Source of the DNA: Pararhizobium polonicum
GTDB lineage: Bacteria; Pseudomonadota; Alphaproteobacteria; Rhizobiales; Rhizobiaceae
Direction: 5' to 3'
Assembly: GCF_001687365.1 (NCBI RefSeq)
Contig: NZ_LGLV01000010.1
Coordinates: 1-64,000, forward strand
DNA length: 64,000 nucleotides
The notes beneath the pieces were generated by a model. That model did not search any database and was not told the DNA's origin. It was given only the letters and a program-made list of their open reading frames with translations. Made by a program: the position numbers and the translations under genes. This document shows positions 42,986 through 51,880 of this stretch, in pieces (within the stretch, counting starts at the first letter, position 1; every line of letters begins with the position of its first letter).

Positions 42986-45534
42986 GGGCGGATGCTGCCA
43001 AGGGCTTTCGTCTCGGACTTGCCTTTCGCCTGGCGCTGCGTGAAATGCGCGGCGGCCTGAAGGGGTTTTATATCTTCCTGGCCTGCGTTGCGCTTGGAAC
43101 GGCGGCGATTGCGGGTGTCAACTCGCTGTCTCAGTCGATCACCGGGTCGATCGCCAGCCAGGGCCGCGAACTGCTGGCCGGCGACATCCGCTTCGAGCTG
43201 AACAATCGCGTCGCGACCGATGAGGAAAAGGCGTTTATCGACGGTCTCGGCACGGTCGCCGTGTCTTCCAGCCTGCGCTCGATGGCCCGGCTGCCCGATG
43301 GCTCCAATCAGGCGCTGGTCGAGCTGAAAGCCGTCGATGGCGCCTACCCGCTCTATGGCAGGCTCGAAAGCGAGCCGGCGGCACCGCTCGGTGACCTTCT
43401 GGCCGAGCATGGCGGCGTTTATAATGCGCTGGCGGCGCCGCTGTTGCTGGAGCGCCTCGGCATCCAGACCGGCGACGAGTTCCTGCTCGGCAATGCCCGC
43501 CTGCGGATCGCCGGCGTGATCACGCGCGAACCGGATGCCCTGTCGGACGGGTTCGGTTTTGCGCCGCGCCTGCTGTTGTCCGCAGACGCGCTTGCCGCAT
43601 CCGGCCTGGTGCAGACAGGCAGCCTCGTGGCCCATGTCTACAAGGTGAAGGTTGCCGATCCCACCACCATTCCGGCCGTGCGCAAGCAGGCCGAGGAGAC
43701 CTTTCCGCAGGCCGGATGGTCGATCCGCAGCAGCCAGAATGCAGCCCCGGCGCTGACGGCCAATATCACCCGCTTTTCGCAGTTTCTCACCCTTGTCGGC
43801 CTCACGGCGCTGATCGTCGGCGGCGTCGGCGTTGCCAATGCGGTCAGGTCCTTCCTCGATTCCAAGCGCGGCGTCATTGCGACGTTCAAGTGTGTCGGTG
43901 CGCCTGCCTCGATGGTGACCACCATCTACCTCATCCAGATCCTGCTGATCGCGCTGCTCGGCATCGGTATCGGCCTTGTGCTCGGGGCACTCATTCCCTT
44001 CGTCGCGGCGCAGTTCCTGGCGGGCATGCTGCCGGTTTCCACCGCGTTCCAGCTCTATCCGGGTGCGCTCGGTCTTGCCGCGCTGTTCGGTCTGCTGACG
44101 TCGCTGGCCTTCGCCATCCTGCCGCTCGGCCGGGCGCGCGAGGTTCCGGCAACGGCGCTGTTTCGCGAACAGGGTTTCGAGCGTGCGCGCCTGCCGTCCT
44201 GGCCCTATCTCATCGCGGCCGCCCTTTGCCTTGCCGCGCTGGCCGGCCTGGCCATCCTGACGGCCTATGACCGGCGGATTTCGCTGACGTTCCTCGGCGC
44301 GATCGCCTTTTCCTTCATCGTCCTGCGCGGCGTTGCCATTCTCGTGGCCATGCTTGCGCGCCGCGCGCCGCGTGTCCGTTCGCCGGCGCTCCGGCTTGCC
44401 ATCGGCAATATCCATCGTCCGGGCGCGCTGACGCCGTCGGTGGTCCTGTCGCTCGGTCTCGGGCTTGCGCTTCTGGTGACGCTGGCGCTGATCGACGGCA
44501 ATCTGCGCCGCGAGCTGACCGGCAACCTGCCGGAACGGGCGCCGAATTTCTTCTTCGTCGATATCCAGGGCGCGCAGATCGAAGGGTTCCGCGCGCTGCT
44601 GCAGAAAAACCTGCCGGAAGGCAAGATCATCGAAGTGCCGATGCTGCGCGGCCGCATCCTCGCGTTCAACGGCGAGGACGTGACCAAGATGAAGGTGCCG
44701 CCGGGTGGCCAGTGGGTGCTGCGCGGCGACCGGGGCATCACCTATGCCAAGAACAAACCGGAGAACTCGTCGCTGACGGAGGGAAGCTGGTGGGCGCCGG
44801 ACTATGCCGGCGAACCGCTGGTGTCGTTTTCTGCCGACGAGGCCGGCGAACTCGGATTGAAGATCGGCGATACCGTCACGGTCAATGTGCTCGGCCGCAA
44901 CATCACCGCCCGCATCGCCAATTTCCGCAAGGTGGAGTGGGAATCCCTGTCGATCAATTTCGTCATGGTGTTCTCGCCCAACACCTTTGCCGGTGCCCCG
45001 CATGCCTGGATTGCCACGGTGATCGATCCGCAGGCGACGGCGGCCGAGGAGACCGCGGCGCTGAAGGCCGTCACCAACAGCTATCCGACCATCACCAGCG
45101 TGCGGGTCAAGGATGCGCTCGATATCATCAATGTGCTTCTCGGTCAGCTGGCGACGGCCATCCGCGCCGCCGCCGCCGTCGCGCTTGTGGCGTCCGTGCT
45201 GGTGCTTGCCGGTGCGCTTGCAGCCGGCAACAGGGCCCGCACCCATGATGCCGTCGTGCTGAAAACGCTGGGCGCGACACGCTCGACGCTGATCCGCGCC
45301 TTCTGCTACGAATATGCGATGCTCGGGCTTTCCACTGCCATCTTCGCCCTGTTTGCGGGCGGGGTTGCGGCCTGGTTCGTGGTCAGCAGGATCATGTCCC
45401 TGCCCTCGTCCTTCCTGCCGGATGTCGCCCTGATCACGATGGCGGTCGCGCTTGTCGTCACCGTCGGTTTCGGTCTTGCCGGCACCTGGCGCGTGCTCGG
45501 ACAGAAGGCTGCACCCGTCCTGCGGGAACTCTGA
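42982..45534 (+). CDS. ABC transporter permease, YbbP-like with FtsX/MacB domains
   Basis: This 850-residue membrane protein has an N-terminal membrane segment near residues 25-45 and a large periplasmic domain. The first FtsX-type block lies around residues 260-430 (SQFLTLVGLTALIVGGVGVA; LIQILLIALLGIGIGLVLGA), and the second near the C terminus (AAAVALVASVLVLAGALAAG; EYAMLGLSTAIFALFAGGVA). This double FtsX architecture is that of YbbP. It is translationally coupled to the ATPase (ATGA overlap). The substrate is unknown. It is the last gene of the two-gene transporter. Confidence 0.9.
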   Translation: MRADAAKGFRLGLAFRLALREMRGGLKGFYIFLACVALGTAAIAGVNSLSQSITGSIASQGRELLAGDIRFELNNRVATDEEKAFIDGLGTVAVSSSLRSMARLPDGSNQALVELKAVDGAYPLYGRLESEPAAPLGDLLAEHGGVYNALAAPLLLERLGIQTGDEFLLGNARLRIAGVITREPDALSDGFGFAPRLLLSADALAASGLVQTGSLVAHVYKVKVADPTTIPAVRKQAEETFPQAGWSIRSSQNAAPALTANITRFSQFLTLVGLTALIVGGVGVANAVRSFLDSKRGVIATFKCVGAPASMVTTIYLIQILLIALLGIGIGLVLGALIPFVAAQFLAGMLPVSTAFQLYPGALGLAALFGLLTSLAFAILPLGRAREVPATALFREQGFERARLPSWPYLIAAALCLAALAGLAILTAYDRRISLTFLGAIAFSFIVLRGVAILVAMLARRAPRVRSPALRLAIGNIHRPGALTPSVVLSLGLGLALLVTLALIDGNLRRELTGNLPERAPNFFFVDIQGAQIEGFRALLQKNLPEGKIIEVPMLRGRILAFNGEDVTKMKVPPGGQWVLRGDRGITYAKNKPENSSLTEGSWWAPDYAGEPLVSFSADEAGELGLKIGDTVTVNVLGRNITARIANFRKVEWESLSINFVMVFSPNTFAGAPHAWIATVIDPQATAAEETAALKAVTNSYPTITSVRVKDALDIINVLLGQLATAIRAAAAVALVASVLVLAGALAAGNRARTHDAVVLKTLGATRSTLIRAFCYEYAMLGLSTAIFALFAGGVAAWFVVSRIMSLPSSFLPDVALITMAVALVVTVGFGLAGTWRVLGQKAAPVLREL

Positions 45535-45658
45535 GTGGGCAGTTAACCGTTAACGCTACGGCGCGAAAGCCTTGCAGGGCCGCTTTTCGTCCGATTCGCG
45601 GCCCCGCCGGTCTTGTGTAAGTCATATTTCGACATCATATTCAACGCAGGCATGCTGG

Positions 45659-45743
45659 AGCCCCGCAGCGGCGCCTGGGTAAAGTGGCTGGCACCGTCAA
45701 GGATGCGCCCTTGCAGCCCGACACCGTAAATTCAACCGGGGCT
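45659..45743 (+). ncRNA. ybhL-type leader RNA motif upstream of the Bax-inhibitor-1 gene
   Basis: The 224-bp leader contains an outer stem AGCCCCG (45659-45665) / CGGGGCT (45737-45743) and an inner stem GGCGC (45670-45674) / GCGCC (45705-45709). It ends 15 bases before the start codon, next to AGAGGAAACA. A conserved RNA element called ybhL is known upstream of this same gene family in Alphaproteobacteria, and position and gene context fit it. I judge by context and stems; a covariance-model search would be decisive. Confidence 0.6.
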
Positions 45744-45758
45744 TATAAAGAGGAAACA

Positions 45759-46502
45759 ATGGCTGATCTTAGAAACTACCAAACCCGAATGTCGCCTGCC
45801 GGCGCACAGGCGGGGGCCGTAATCGATGAAGGTCTGCGCACCTATATGCTCAAGGTGTACAACCTGATGGCCCTCGGTCTGGCGATCACCGGTATTGCCG
45901 CCTTTGCTGCATTTCAACTCGCCTTCGCGAACGGAGAGCTGACGGCCTTCGGCCAGGCGATCTATGTGAGCCCGCTGAAGTGGGTGGTCATGCTGGCGCC
46001 GCTGGCTCTGGTGTTCTACATGAGCTTCCGCATCAATTCGATGAGCGTGTCTGCCGCGCAGACGACCTTCTGGGTCTATGCGGGCCTGATGGGTCTCTCC
46101 CTGTCGTCGATCTTCTTGGTCTATACCGGCCAGAGCATCACCCAGACGTTCTTCGTCACGGCGGCGGCCTTCGGCGGTCTGTCGCTCTACGGCTACACCA
46201 CCAAGCGTAGCCTGTCGGGCATGGGCTCGTTCCTGATCATGGGCCTGTTCGGCCTGATCATCGCCTCGATCGTCAATATCTTCCTGGCCTCGTCGGCTCT
46301 GACTTTTGCGATCTCGGCCATCGGTGTTCTGATTTTCGCAGGCCTCACCGCCTACGATACCCAGAAGATCAAGGAAATGTACTTCGAAGCAGACAGCGCC
46401 GAAGCCGCTGGCCGCAAGGCCATCATGGGCGCGCTGACCCTCTACCTCGACTTCATCAACCTGTTCCTGTTCATGCTGCGTTTCCTCGGAAACCGCGAAT
46501 AG
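45759..46502 (+). CDS. Bax inhibitor-1/YccA (YbhL)-family membrane protein
   Basis: This 247-residue protein has seven hydrophobic segments. It starts ADLRNYQTRMSPAGAQAGAV, followed by the hallmark TYMLKVYNLMALGLAITG and the C-terminal FAGLTAYDTQKIKEMYFEAD, where the Asp residues form the di-aspartyl pH sensor of BI-1 proteins. Bacterial members behave as pH-sensitive calcium-leak channels or as FtsH-associated proteins (YccA). AGAGGAAA precedes the ATG. A structured leader RNA lies upstream and a strong terminator downstream. Confidence 0.95.
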   Translation: MADLRNYQTRMSPAGAQAGAVIDEGLRTYMLKVYNLMALGLAITGIAAFAAFQLAFANGELTAFGQAIYVSPLKWVVMLAPLALVFYMSFRINSMSVSAAQTTFWVYAGLMGLSLSSIFLVYTGQSITQTFFVTAAAFGGLSLYGYTTKRSLSGMGSFLIMGLFGLIIASIVNIFLASSALTFAISAIGVLIFAGLTAYDTQKIKEMYFEADSAEAAGRKAIMGALTLYLDFINLFLFMLRFLGNRE

Positions 46503-46522
46503 TCCGAACCGGAATACATCTG

Positions 46523-46549
46523 AAAAAGGCGGTTCCGGCCGCCTTTTTT
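46523..46549 (+). terminator. Rho-independent terminator after the Bax-inhibitor-1 gene
   Basis: AAAAAGGCGG-ttccgg-CCGCCTTTTTT, starting 20 bases after the stop codon. Confidence 0.88.
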
Positions 46550-46641
46550 GTTGCCTGGATTCCACAGAGCATGGCAGCTTGATCGCGCCGCTGCGATGTG
46601 CCAGAGGACTGGCGACGATCATTCCTGTTCAGGCTTTTGCG

Positions 46642-47199
46642 ATGTCCTTCACGCTGCGCGACGCGACCCTCTCCGACATTCCGGCCATCACCGCGATCTA
46701 CCGGGAATCCGTGCTCAACGGCGTCGCCTCCTACGAGATGACGCCGCCCGGGGAGGCGGAAATGGCATCGCGCTTCTCGGCGATCACCGGTAACCGCTAT
46801 CCCTATATCGCCGCCATCAGTGCGGATGGCGTCCTGCTCGGTTACGCCTATGCCTCGGCATTCCGCACCCGCACGGCCTATCGTTTTCTGGTCGAGGATT
46901 CGATCTATCTGGCGCCGGAGGCGCGCGGGCAGGGCGTTGGCAAGGCCTTGCTGGCCGAACTGATCAGGCGTTGCACGGCGCTCGGGTTCCGCCAGATGGT
47001 CGCGGTCATCGGTGGCGCGCATCCGGCTTCGGTGGCGGTGCATCGCGCCGCCGGTTTCGAGCATGGCGGATTGATGAAGGGCACCGGCTTCAAGCACGGC
47101 CGCTGGCTCGATACGATCCTCATGCAGCTGCCGCTCGGCGAGGGGCTGACGACCGATCCGCAAGCCGGCACCTATCCCGATACGCTCTATCGCAGCTGA
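46642..47199 (+). CDS. GNAT-family N-acetyltransferase, phosphinothricin acetyltransferase-like
   Basis: This 185-residue acetyltransferase has the GNAT acetyl-CoA loop (EARGQGVGKALLAELIRR, about residues 95-112), which contains the Q/RxxGxG/A signature. The N-terminal part (RDATLSDIPAITAIYRESVL; SYEMTPP) resembles the Pat/MnaT/YncA group that acetylates phosphinothricin, methionine sulfone or similar amino acids. The ATG at 46642 is preferred because upstream in-frame sequence runs into the terminator region. The gene is convergent with the DUF2794 gene, one base between stops. Confidence 0.89.
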   Translation: MSFTLRDATLSDIPAITAIYRESVLNGVASYEMTPPGEAEMASRFSAITGNRYPYIAAISADGVLLGYAYASAFRTRTAYRFLVEDSIYLAPEARGQGVGKALLAELIRRCTALGFRQMVAVIGGAHPASVAVHRAAGFEHGGLMKGTGFKHGRWLDTILMQLPLGEGLTTDPQAGTYPDTLYRS

Positions 47200-47200
47200 A

Positions 47201-47608
47201 TCAGGTCTCGATCACCTTCAGCAGCTTGTCGAACACTTTCAGAACCTGCTGCAGGTCATGGCCGCGCTTCAGGATCATGCCATGCGTGTTGACGACGCTG
47301 TAGGCACCCTGTTTGGCCGCCAGCTTCGGATTTTTCTCGATCCGGAACAGCGGCATTTCCCCTGAGCGCTTGAACACCGAGAAAACCGCCTTGTCGCGCA
47401 GATGGTCCATCGCATAGTCGCGCCATTCGCCTTCGCCGACCATGCGGCCATAGACCTTCAGGATCAGGTCGAGTTCCCGGCGGTGGAAGGTGATGGGGAG
47501 TGGGTCCTGGGCGCCGCTTCGGTATTCGTGCAGATGGACAACCACATTGGACGTTTGCTGCCTTTCGGAACGGGTCTCGCCTTGCGGCAAATCCGGCTGA
47601 TCGGTCAT
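47201..47608 (-). CDS. DUF2794-family protein
   Basis: This is a 135-residue protein of a family found almost only in Alphaproteobacteria. Conserved features visible are NVVVHLHEYR, PITFHRRELDLILKVYGRMV, WRDYAMDHLRDKAVFSVFKR and EKNPKLAAKQGAYSVVN. No signal peptide or membrane segment is visible. The function is unknown. Upstream on the same strand there is a 395-bp region with several nested hairpins, then the DUF1223 gene. Confidence 0.88.
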   Translation of the reverse strand: MTDQPDLPQGETRSERQQTSNVVVHLHEYRSGAQDPLPITFHRRELDLILKVYGRMVGEGEWRDYAMDHLRDKAVFSVFKRSGEMPLFRIEKNPKLAAKQGAYSVVNTHGMILKRGHDLQQVLKVFDKLLKVIET

Positions 47609-48003
47609 CGGTACTCCGGCCTTATATTGTGACAGGACGGTTACAGTTTGCCTCAGCTTGGCGGAAATGCAAGCCGCAAACGGAATGGGGCTGCCGGAGA
47701 CTTTTTTCGGTGCGCCGCATTTCAGTCAAAACCGCGCCCCAATTCGAAAGGAAACTCGCGCTCGCCGGCACAGGGCGTTCTCCCTTGTGCCGGCCGGTAT
47801 CTTCGGTCGAACAGTGTGATTTGTTTTCGAACGGGGTGCTGTTGGAGTGTCTGGCCAATGCGCCTGTTCAGGCGCGGACACTCTGGATGCCATGTTTCCG
47901 GCAGCGCCTGTTGCCGGGGTTATGGCCGGTTCGGTCCGGCATCTTCGAACCCTCAGCCCCAGCCCCTCGATGCTGCCGGGCCGAACCAGAAACGATGGGA
48001 CCG
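47609..48003. other. 395-bp gene-free region with nested hairpins
   Basis: No credible gene is present. Three structures stand out: (1) GCCGGCACAGGG / CCCTTGTGCCGGC at 47765-47795; (2) GAGTGTC (47846-47852) / GACACTC (47878-47884) enclosing GCGCCTG/CAGGCGC (47861-47876); (3) GATGCC (47887-47892) / GGCATC (47939-47944) enclosing CCGGCA/TGCCGG (47899-47918). They could be a small RNA, a long leader of the DUF2794 gene, or repeats. No T-run follows any stem, so they are not classical terminators. Confidence 0.5.
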
Positions 48004-48753
48004 TCAGTTGGCGGTCTTGTCCGCCATGACGGTGGTCGCGCCCAGAATGGCGCCGGGCGTTTCGTTGTCCTTCATCTTCTGCAAAAGGACCGCGCAGCCG
48101 CCATTCTTGCCCTCGTTGAGGACGGAGGCGGGCAGGATGAAATTGGCCGGCGTGCCATCCCACATGCCGATGGTCTGGATATCGCGGACGGAATGCCAGT
48201 AGGAGATCTTTTTGCCGCCGTTTTCGCCCTTCTTGACCTCCACCTGCTGCTCGCGGTCGAAATAGACGACGACGACATTGGCCTTGCCGCTGCCGGCGCC
48301 GACCTTGATGTCGACTTCGTCCTTGCGTACCGTCGCGCTCACCGGCACGGCCAGCCCCTGGCCTTTGCCGGTCATCTCCGTCAGCCGCCGGTTGATACCG
48401 GCGAGATCGGCGCCATTGATATGGTCGCGGCCGTTGAGAACGGCCTGCGGCGTGTAGACGCCGTTGCGGCCGAGCATCTTGGCATAGGCATATTGCCGGG
48501 CGGTGTTGTCCTTGGAGGCCAGCGTGTCGGCCCAGCCGAGATAGTTCCAGTAGTCGACATGATAGGACAGCGCCACGACCTTGCCGTCGTCGATCAGCGT
48601 TTTCAGCGCCGCATCCGCCGGCGGGCAGGACGAACAGCCCTGGCTGGTAAACAGTTCCACGACGCCCTGCGGTTCACCGGCCGCAACCGGCAGCGCCAGC
48701 AGGCCGAAGCCACAGGCGAGCATGATGCGGTAAACGGTGCTTGATCCAGACAT
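48004..48753 (-). CDS. DUF1223 thioredoxin-like exported protein
   Basis: This protein is about 249 residues. After a hydrophobic leader (VYRIMLACGFGLLALPVAAG), the DUF1223 domain begins VVELFTSQGCSSCPPADAAL, with a CxxC motif like thioredoxins. NGVYTPQAVLNGRDHINGAD contains the cis-Pro-like loop. A redox or disulfide-related periplasmic role is likely but untested. I prefer the ATG at 48753, preceded by GGAAA; ATGs at 48765 and 48777 also exist. Confidence 0.86.
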   Translation of the reverse strand: MSGSSTVYRIMLACGFGLLALPVAAGEPQGVVELFTSQGCSSCPPADAALKTLIDDGKVVALSYHVDYWNYLGWADTLASKDNTARQYAYAKMLGRNGVYTPQAVLNGRDHINGADLAGINRRLTEMTGKGQGLAVPVSATVRKDEVDIKVGAGSGKANVVVVYFDREQQVEVKKGENGGKKISYWHSVRDIQTIGMWDGTPANFILPASVLNEGKNGGCAVLLQKMKDNETPGAILGATTVMADKTAN

Positions 48754-48869
48754 CAGAATTTCCATTTCAACAGGCATGGGCGGCTTCGGTCATTCGGTGA
48801 TCTTACATACGCTGCCCGGCTTTCAACAGAAAGTCACGTTGGAGTGAGGCTTGAGGCTTCGGTGGTCAC

Positions 48870-48902
48870 GAAAAAGCCGGGGCTCGTGAAAGCCCCGGCT
48901 TC
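48870..48902 (-). terminator. Terminator downstream of acnA
   Basis: On the minus strand, GAAGCCGGGGCTT...AGCCCCGGCTTTTTC forms a stem with a short loop. It lies 25 bases after the acnA stop codon. Confidence 0.85.
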
Positions 48903-48926
48903 GTTCATTCCAGCATCAGAAATGCA

Positions 48927-51617
48927 TCAGGCGGCGAGATCGCGTAAGACCGTCTGCAGGATGCCGCCATTGTTCATGTAGGTGACTTCATCGAGCGTAT
49001 CGATGCGGCAGATCAGCGGAACGTCCTTCACCGTGCCGTCGGCATAGGTGATCTTTGCCACGCGCTTCTCACGCGGCTGGACATTGCCGAGATTGTCGAT
49101 CGTGACGCTTTCATCACCCTTCAGGCCGAGCGATTCCCAGGTCGTGCCTTCCTCGAAGACGAAGGGCACGATGCCCATGCCGACGAGGTTGGAGCGGTGG
49201 ATGCGCTCGAAGGACTGGGCGATCACGGCCTTGACGCCGAGCAGGTTGGTGCCCTTAGCCGCCCAGTCGCGCGACGAACCGTTGCCGTATTCGACACCGG
49301 CGAAGATGACCAGCGGAACGCCTTCGGCCTTGTACTGCATGGCAGCGTCATAGATCGACATCTCTTCCTTCGAAGGATAGTGGATCGTGTAGCCGCCTTC
49401 CTTGCCGTTCGGTCCCATCATGTGGTTGCGGATGCGGATATTGGCGAAGGTGCCGCGCATCATCACTTCATGGTTGCCGCGGCGCGTGCCGTACTGGTTG
49501 AAGTCGGCAACGCCGACGCCATGGCCGATGAGATAGGCACCGGCCGGAGACGCCGCCTTGATCGAGCCGGCCGGCGAAATGTGGTCGGTGGTGATCTTGT
49601 CGCCGAACAGGCCAAGCACGCGGGCGCCCTTGATGTCGGAAATGCCCGAGCCGGTCTTGCCCATGCCGACGAAGTAGGGCGGGTTCTGGACATAGGTCGA
49701 ATTGTCGTCCCAGGCATAGGTCTGGCCGGCCGGAACCTGAACCGCCTGCCAGTTGGCATCGCCCTTGAACACGTCGGCATATTTCGATGCATAGAGCGCG
49801 CGGGTGACGTATTTCAGGATGTATTCCTGAATTTCCTGCGAGGTCGGCCAGATGTCCTTGAGGAACACCGGCTGGCCATCGCTACCGATACCGAGCGGCT
49901 CGGTGGTCAGGTCTTTCTGGACGGTGCCGGCCAACGCATAGGCCACGACCAGCGGCGGCGAGGCGAGATAGTTTGCCTGAACGTCCGGCGAGATGCGGCC
50001 TTCGAAGTTGCGGTTGCCCGAGAGAACGCCGGACATGATCAGGCCCTTCTCGTTGATGGTCTTGGAAATCGGCGCCTGCAGTGGACCGGAATTGCCGATG
50101 CAGGTCGTGCAGCCGAAGCCGACGAGGTTGAAACCGAGCTTGTCGAGATCGACCTGCAGGCCGGACTTCTCGAGATATTCAGCGACAACCTGGGATCCCG
50201 GTGCCAGCGAGGTCTTGACCCACGGAGCCGATTTCAGGCCCTTGGCAACGGCGTTGCGGGCGAGAAGGCCGGCAGCGATGAGAACCGAGGGGTTGGACGT
50301 GTTGGTGCAGGAGGTGATGGCGGCAATCGCCACGTCGCCATGGCCGATGTCGTAATCCGTGCCTTCGACCGGATAGCGCAGGTCGATCTGGCCCGGCTTC
50401 TTGTAGTCGTTTTCAAGCGAGCCTGCGAAGCCGGTGGCGATGTTTTCCAGCGGGATGCGGCCTTCCGGACGCTTCGGACCGGCCATGGCGGGGACAACCT
50501 GACCCAGATCGAGTTCCAGCGTGTCGGTGAAGACGAGGTCTGCGCCGTCATTGTCGCGCCACATGCCTTGAGCCTTGGAATAGGCTTCGACCAGCGCGAT
50601 GCGCTGTTCTTCGCGGCCGGACATGGTGAGGTAGTTGATGGTTTCGCTGTCGACCGGGAAGAAGCCGCAGGTCGCGCCATATTCCGGGCCCATGTTGCCG
50701 ATCGTCGCGCGGTCGGCCAGCGTCATGTTGTCGAGACCGGAACCGAAGAATTCGACGAACTTGGAGACGACGCCCTTCTTGCGCAGCATCTGGACGACCA
50801 TCAGCACGAGGTCGGTGGCGGTGACGCCTTCCTTGAGCTTGCCGGTCAGCTTGAAGCCGATGACTTCCGGCAGGAGCATGGAGACGGGCTGGCCGAGCAT
50901 GGCCGCTTCCGCCTCGATGCCGCCGACGCCCCAGCCGAGAACGCCCAGACCGTTGATCATGGTCGTGTGGCTGTCGGTGCCGACGCAGGTGTCCGGATAG
51001 GCGGTGATCTCGCCGTCTTCTTCCTTGGTCCAGACGGTCTGGCCAAGATATTCCAGATTGACCTGGTGACAGATGCCGGTGCCCGGAGGAACGACGCGGA
51101 AATTCTTGAAGGCCTGCTGGCCCCATTTCAGGAAGCGGTAGCGCTCGCCGTTGCGCTCGTATTCGAGCTCGACATTGCGGGCAAAGGCGGTCGGGGTGCC
51201 GAATTCGTCGACAATGACCGAGTGGTCGATGACGAGGTCGACGGGAACCAGCGGGTTGATCTTTTCCGGATCGCCACCGAGCGACACCATCGCGTCGCGC
51301 ATCGCGGCCAGATCGACGACGGCGGGAACGCCGGTGAAGTCCTGCATCAGCACGCGCGCCGGGCGATAGGCGATCTCGTTTTCTTCACGGCCCTTGTTGT
51401 TGAGCCATTCGGCGACGGCAAGGATGTTTTCCTTGGTCACCGAGCGGCCATCTTCGAAGCGCAGCAGGTTCTCAAGCAGCACCTTCATCGAATAGGGCAG
51501 CTTAGAAACGCCGGTGAGGCCGTTTTCTTCGGCCTTCGGCAGGCTGTAATAGACATAGTCTACGCCATTCACCGAAAGCGTCGAACGACAATTGAAACTG
51601 TCAAGGGACTTGGACAC
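48927..51617 (-). CDS. acnA: Aconitate hydratase A
   Basis: Aconitase interconverts citrate and isocitrate in the TCA cycle. The 896-residue protein has the [4Fe-4S] cysteines in ITSCTNTSNP and GFGCTTCIGNSG, and the substrate-binding region GVEYGNGSSRDWAAKGT near the C terminus. The length and the N terminus (KSLDSFNCRSTLSVNGVDYV) match the rhizobial AcnA type. Translation starts at a GTG (51617) with GGGG upstream. It is divergent from the ccm operon across 263 bp that must hold both promoters, including a GGAATGTCATTCC palindrome. Confidence 0.97.
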   Translation of the reverse strand: MSKSLDSFNCRSTLSVNGVDYVYYSLPKAEENGLTGVSKLPYSMKVLLENLLRFEDGRSVTKENILAVAEWLNNKGREENEIAYRPARVLMQDFTGVPAVVDLAAMRDAMVSLGGDPEKINPLVPVDLVIDHSVIVDEFGTPTAFARNVELEYERNGERYRFLKWGQQAFKNFRVVPPGTGICHQVNLEYLGQTVWTKEEDGEITAYPDTCVGTDSHTTMINGLGVLGWGVGGIEAEAAMLGQPVSMLLPEVIGFKLTGKLKEGVTATDLVLMVVQMLRKKGVVSKFVEFFGSGLDNMTLADRATIGNMGPEYGATCGFFPVDSETINYLTMSGREEQRIALVEAYSKAQGMWRDNDGADLVFTDTLELDLGQVVPAMAGPKRPEGRIPLENIATGFAGSLENDYKKPGQIDLRYPVEGTDYDIGHGDVAIAAITSCTNTSNPSVLIAAGLLARNAVAKGLKSAPWVKTSLAPGSQVVAEYLEKSGLQVDLDKLGFNLVGFGCTTCIGNSGPLQAPISKTINEKGLIMSGVLSGNRNFEGRISPDVQANYLASPPLVVAYALAGTVQKDLTTEPLGIGSDGQPVFLKDIWPTSQEIQEYILKYVTRALYASKYADVFKGDANWQAVQVPAGQTYAWDDNSTYVQNPPYFVGMGKTGSGISDIKGARVLGLFGDKITTDHISPAGSIKAASPAGAYLIGHGVGVADFNQYGTRRGNHEVMMRGTFANIRIRNHMMGPNGKEGGYTIHYPSKEEMSIYDAAMQYKAEGVPLVIFAGVEYGNGSSRDWAAKGTNLLGVKAVIAQSFERIHRSNLVGMGIVPFVFEEGTTWESLGLKGDESVTIDNLGNVQPREKRVAKITYADGTVKDVPLICRIDTLDEVTYMNNGGILQTVLRDLAA

Positions 51618-51880
51618 TGGATACCCCGTTCCGTTTGATCGCCAAAACCTGACGTACGAACGCCCGAACGCATTTAAAGCGCGATATGGGATGCGGGTAC
51701 GGCCATTTCCGCTGTCCGTACGTGGAATGTCATTCCAAGTTCGGCGCTAGGATGAAATTCACGCCGACCGCTGGCGTGTTGGGGCGGTTATAGATAATTT
51801 CTCCGGAACGTGCCAGACCATCCGTCCTCAATTTGAGACAATTTTTTTGCGCTGCGACGAACGTCGTAAAAGGAATGTGA

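Noticed and set aside
42676-45246. An 856-codon open frame on the minus strand, opposite the YbbP-like permease gene
   Set aside because: The translation is rich in Arg, Gly, Asp and His with no recognisable domain. It is a by-product of high third-position GC in the real gene on the plus strand.
47622-47858. A 78-codon minus-strand open frame in the gap between the DUF2794 and DUF1223 genes
   Set aside because: Its sequence coincides with the hairpin region and shows neither normal codon usage nor a ribosome site.
49197-51638. An 813-codon open frame on the plus strand, opposite acnA
   Set aside because: It has the same antisense-of-GC-rich-gene pattern, with no ribosome site, and the opposite strand encodes a full-length aconitase with all its motifs.
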